Shown: one piece after another, positions 62,053 to 64,000 of the stretch
How positions within the stretch are numbered: position 1 is the first letter of the stretch
How the letters are laid out: each line of letters starts with the position of its first letter
Source: Pseudomonas mandelii
GTDB lineage: Bacteria; Pseudomonadota; Gammaproteobacteria; Pseudomonadales; Pseudomonadaceae
NCBI RefSeq assembly: GCF_900106065.1
Contig: NZ_LT629796.1
Coordinates: 496,001-560,000, forward strand
DNA: 64,000 nucleotides
Direction of reading: 5' to 3'
Made by a program: the position numbers and the translations under genes
The notes under the pieces: model-generated
What the model was told of the DNA's origin: nothing
Seen by the model: the letters and a program-made list of their open reading frames with translations, nothing else
Database searches by the model: none

Positions 62053-63547
62053 GCCACAGCGCAAAAGAAATTCGGGAGCGAGTCTCTTGCGATGGCGGTG
62101 TATCAGTCTCCGTCAATATTGACTGACAGACCGCTATCGCGAGCAGGCTCGCTCCCACAGTTGATTCCTGGTGTTCACAAAATAGTGGATTCACAGCACA
62201 ACCCATGTGGGAGCGAGCCTGCTCGCGTTGAGGCCGTCACATTCAACATCAACGTTGACTGTCACACCGCTATCGCGAGCAGGCTCGCTCCCACAGTTGA
62301 TTCCTGGTGCTCACAAAATAGTGGATTCACAGCACAACCCATGTGGGAGCGAGCCTGCTCGCGATGAGGCCGTCACATTCAACATCAACGTTGACTGTCA
62401 CACCGCCATCGCGAGCAGGCTCGCTCCTACAGTTGATTCCTGGTGTTCACAAAATAGTGGATTCACAGCACAACCCATGTGGGAGCGAGCCTGCTCGCGT
62501 TGAGGCCGTCACATTCAACATCAACGTTGACTGTCACACCGCTATCGCGAGCAGGCTCGCTCCCACAGTTGATTCCTGGTGTTCACAAAATAGTGGATTC
62601 ACAGCACAACCCATGTGGGAGCGAGCCTGCTCGCGATGAGGCCGTCACAGTCAACATCAACGTTGACTGTCACACCGCTATCGCGAGCAGGCTCGCTCCC
62701 ACAGTTGATTCCTGGTGTTCACAAAATAGTGGATTCACAGCACAACCCATGTGGGAGCGAGCCTGCTCGCGATGAGGCCGTCACGTTCAACATCAACGTT
62801 GACTGTCACACCGCCATCGCGAGCAGCTCGCTCCCACAGTTGATTCCGGGTGTTCACAAAATAGTGGATTCACAGCAGAGCCCATGTGGGAGCGAGCCTG
62901 CTCGCGATGAGGCCGTCACAGTCAACATCAACGTTGACTGATACACCGCCATCGCGAGCAGGCTCGCTCCCCAGTTGATTCCTGGTGTTCACAAAATAGT
63001 GGATTCACAGCACAACCCATGTGGGAGCGAGCCTGCTCGCGATGAGGCCGTCACATTCAACATCAACGTTGACTGTCACACCGCCATCGCGAGCAGCTCG
63101 CTCCCACAGTTGATTCCTGGTGTTCACAAAATAGTGGATTCACAGCACAACCCATGTGGGAGCGAGCCTGCTCGCGATGAGGCCGTCACATTCAACATCA
63201 ACGTTGACTGATACACCGCCATCGCGAGCAGGCTCGCTCCTACAGTTGATTTCTGGCGTTCACAAAATAGTGGATTCACAGCAGAACCCATGTGGGAGCG
63301 AGCCTGCTCGCGAGGAGGCCGTCACATTCAACATCAACGTTGACTGTCACACCGCCATCGCGAGCAGGCTCGCTCCCACAGTTGATTCCTGGTGTTCACA
63401 AAATAGTGCATTCACAGCAGAAACCATGTGGGAGCGAGCCTGCTCGCGAGGAGGCCGTCACATTCAACATCAACGTTGACTGTCACACCGCCATCGCGAG
63501 CAGCTCGCTCCCACAGGTTTTGCACACTGTTCGAGTGAGCGGTGGGT
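62053..63547. other. gene-free stretch occupied by the tandem REP array
   Basis: Almost entirely filled by the array at 62072-63519. Open frames of 98 codons repeat with the array period and are by-products of its sequence, not genes. Confidence 0.85.
62072..63519. repeat. tandem array of eleven inverted REP pairs, 136-bp period
   Basis: Each unit has GTGGGAGCGAGCCTGCTCGC, a spacer with CAACATCAACGTTGACTG, the inverted REP, and a linker of about 45 bases containing TTCACAAAATAGTGGATTCA. Left REPs begin at 62207, 62343, 62479, 62615, 62751, 62886, 63021, 63156, 63292 and 63428; a diverged first unit starts near 62072. Steps are 136 or 135 bases; the last unit lacks the linker. The inner spacer is itself palindromic around AACGTT. 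It lies between convergent genes. Confidence 0.93.
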
Positions 63548-64000
63548 TCAGTAGCCGCGGTTGAAGTCGACTTCCCCGCGCAACGCCTCGCCCGCCTGAT
63601 ACGCCCGCAAGTTTTCGACAAACAGCTTGACCATCATTGATGGCGAGGTCGGTGCCGAGCTGTGGCCGGTCAGCAGCAGGCCCCAGGCGGTCCAGAATGG
63701 ATGACGCTGCGGCAGCGGCTCCTGACGGCAAACATCGATGACCGCGCCCGCCAGATGCCCTTCTTTCAAGGCTTCCACCAGGTCCGCGTCGACCACGGCC
63801 ACGCCGCGCCCGACATTGATGAACAACCCGGTCGGCTTGAACTGCTTGAACAGCGCCGCGTCGTACAAGTCGTGGGTATTGGGGGTGTTGGGCAGCAGAT
63901 TGATGACGAAATCCACTTCACCGACCAGCCGTGGCAAGTCCGCCAGCACGCCGACTTCAACAAACGGCGCCTGCTCGCGGGCTTCGCTGGCGATACCGTA
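63548..64000 (-). CDS. D-2-hydroxyacid dehydrogenase (glyoxylate/hydroxypyruvate reductase type), partial
   Basis: The C-terminal 150 residues are in the window; the N-terminus continues past 64000. Conserved parts are DFVINLLPNTPNTHDLY, FINVGRGVAVVDADLVEAL with the catalytic Arg, VIDVCRQEPLP with the Glu, and HPFWTAWGLLLTGHSSAP with the catalytic His. The ending FVENLRAYQAGEALRGEVDF is like GhrA. It reduces glyoxylate or hydroxypyruvate with NAD(P)H. The array of REP pairs lies immediately downstream. Confidence 0.87.
   Translation of the reverse strand, partial: YGIASEAREQAPFVEVGVLADLPRLVGEVDFVINLLPNTPNTHDLYDAALFKQFKPTGLFINVGRGVAVVDADLVEALKEGHLAGAVIDVCRQEPLPQRHPFWTAWGLLLTGHSSAPTSPSMMVKLFVENLRAYQAGEALRGEVDFNRGY

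Noticed and set aside
62207..62941. Tandem 98-codon open frames repeating every 136 bp
   Set aside because: They are translations of REP pairs and linkers (MGASLLA.. repeats), overlap one another in step with the array and have no ribosome sites.
62072..63519. CRISPR array
   Set aside because: The whole 136-bp unit is repeated including the would-be spacer; spacers are identical rather than unique, repeats are REP palindromes, and no cas genes are nearby.

Overview
The window is chromosomal DNA of a Pseudomonas, most likely of the P. fluorescens group. The reasons are the gene content and protein sequences (aceK, hrpA, a FabH-like synthase beside an ECF sigma factor, pxpABC, ptrB, a DUF482 acetyltransferase) and the many Pseudomonas-type REP palindromes between genes. 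No rRNA, tRNA or CRISPR array was recognised. The species call is inference.

Layout. 1-553: the end of an ISL3-family insertion sequence that has truncated an EamA-type transporter gene. 1.1-20.2 kb: ordinary chromosome with azoreductase, a LysR regulator, an alpha/beta hydrolase overlapping a periplasmic cyclophilin, an ABC exporter, aquaporin Z, a DUF482 acetyltransferase, a porin, an ECF sigma/anti-sigma pair, a FabH-like synthase, HrpA helicase, AceK and a DMT transporter. 20.3-32.2 kb: a sugar-acid catabolic locus of two minus-strand operons and a divergent tctCBA-lysR operon. One minus operon is dehydratase, AraD1/GguC-type and semialdehyde dehydrogenase; the other is MFS, lactonase-type amidohydrolase and PdxA2-type. 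Together they predict conversion of an imported aldonate or lactone to alpha-ketoglutarate. Three matching palindromes lie upstream of the three operons and are probable binding sites of the local LysR protein. 32.3-36.9 kb: DMT transporter, LpxO-type hydroxylase, CysK and a DUF748 protein.

36.95-44.76 kb: a compact mobile island of about 7.8 kb with genes all on the minus strand. It has a tyrosine integrase at one end, a serine recombinase at the other, and a run of small, mostly unrecognised genes with strong Shine-Dalgarno sequences and ATGA/GTGA overlaps between. Two adjacent small proteins resemble the N-terminal domain of phage HNH endonucleases without the nuclease part. A 16-bp imperfect direct repeat brackets the island. 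This is the least explained part of the window.

44.8-64 kb: chromosome again. It holds a MoxR ATPase with its VWA partner, the 5-oxoprolinase operon pxpBCA with an MFS transporter and a divergent LysR, a class II glutamine amidotransferase, oligopeptidase B, a cyclic-nucleotide-binding protein, a spermidine-synthase-like protein, a YajD-type HNH protein, a TrmH-family methyltransferase, a degenerate metallopeptidase-like protein, a YcgN-type protein and a nitroreductase. At 62.07-63.52 kb there is a tandem array of eleven inverted REP pairs with a period of about 136 bp. The window ends inside a D-2-hydroxyacid dehydrogenase gene.
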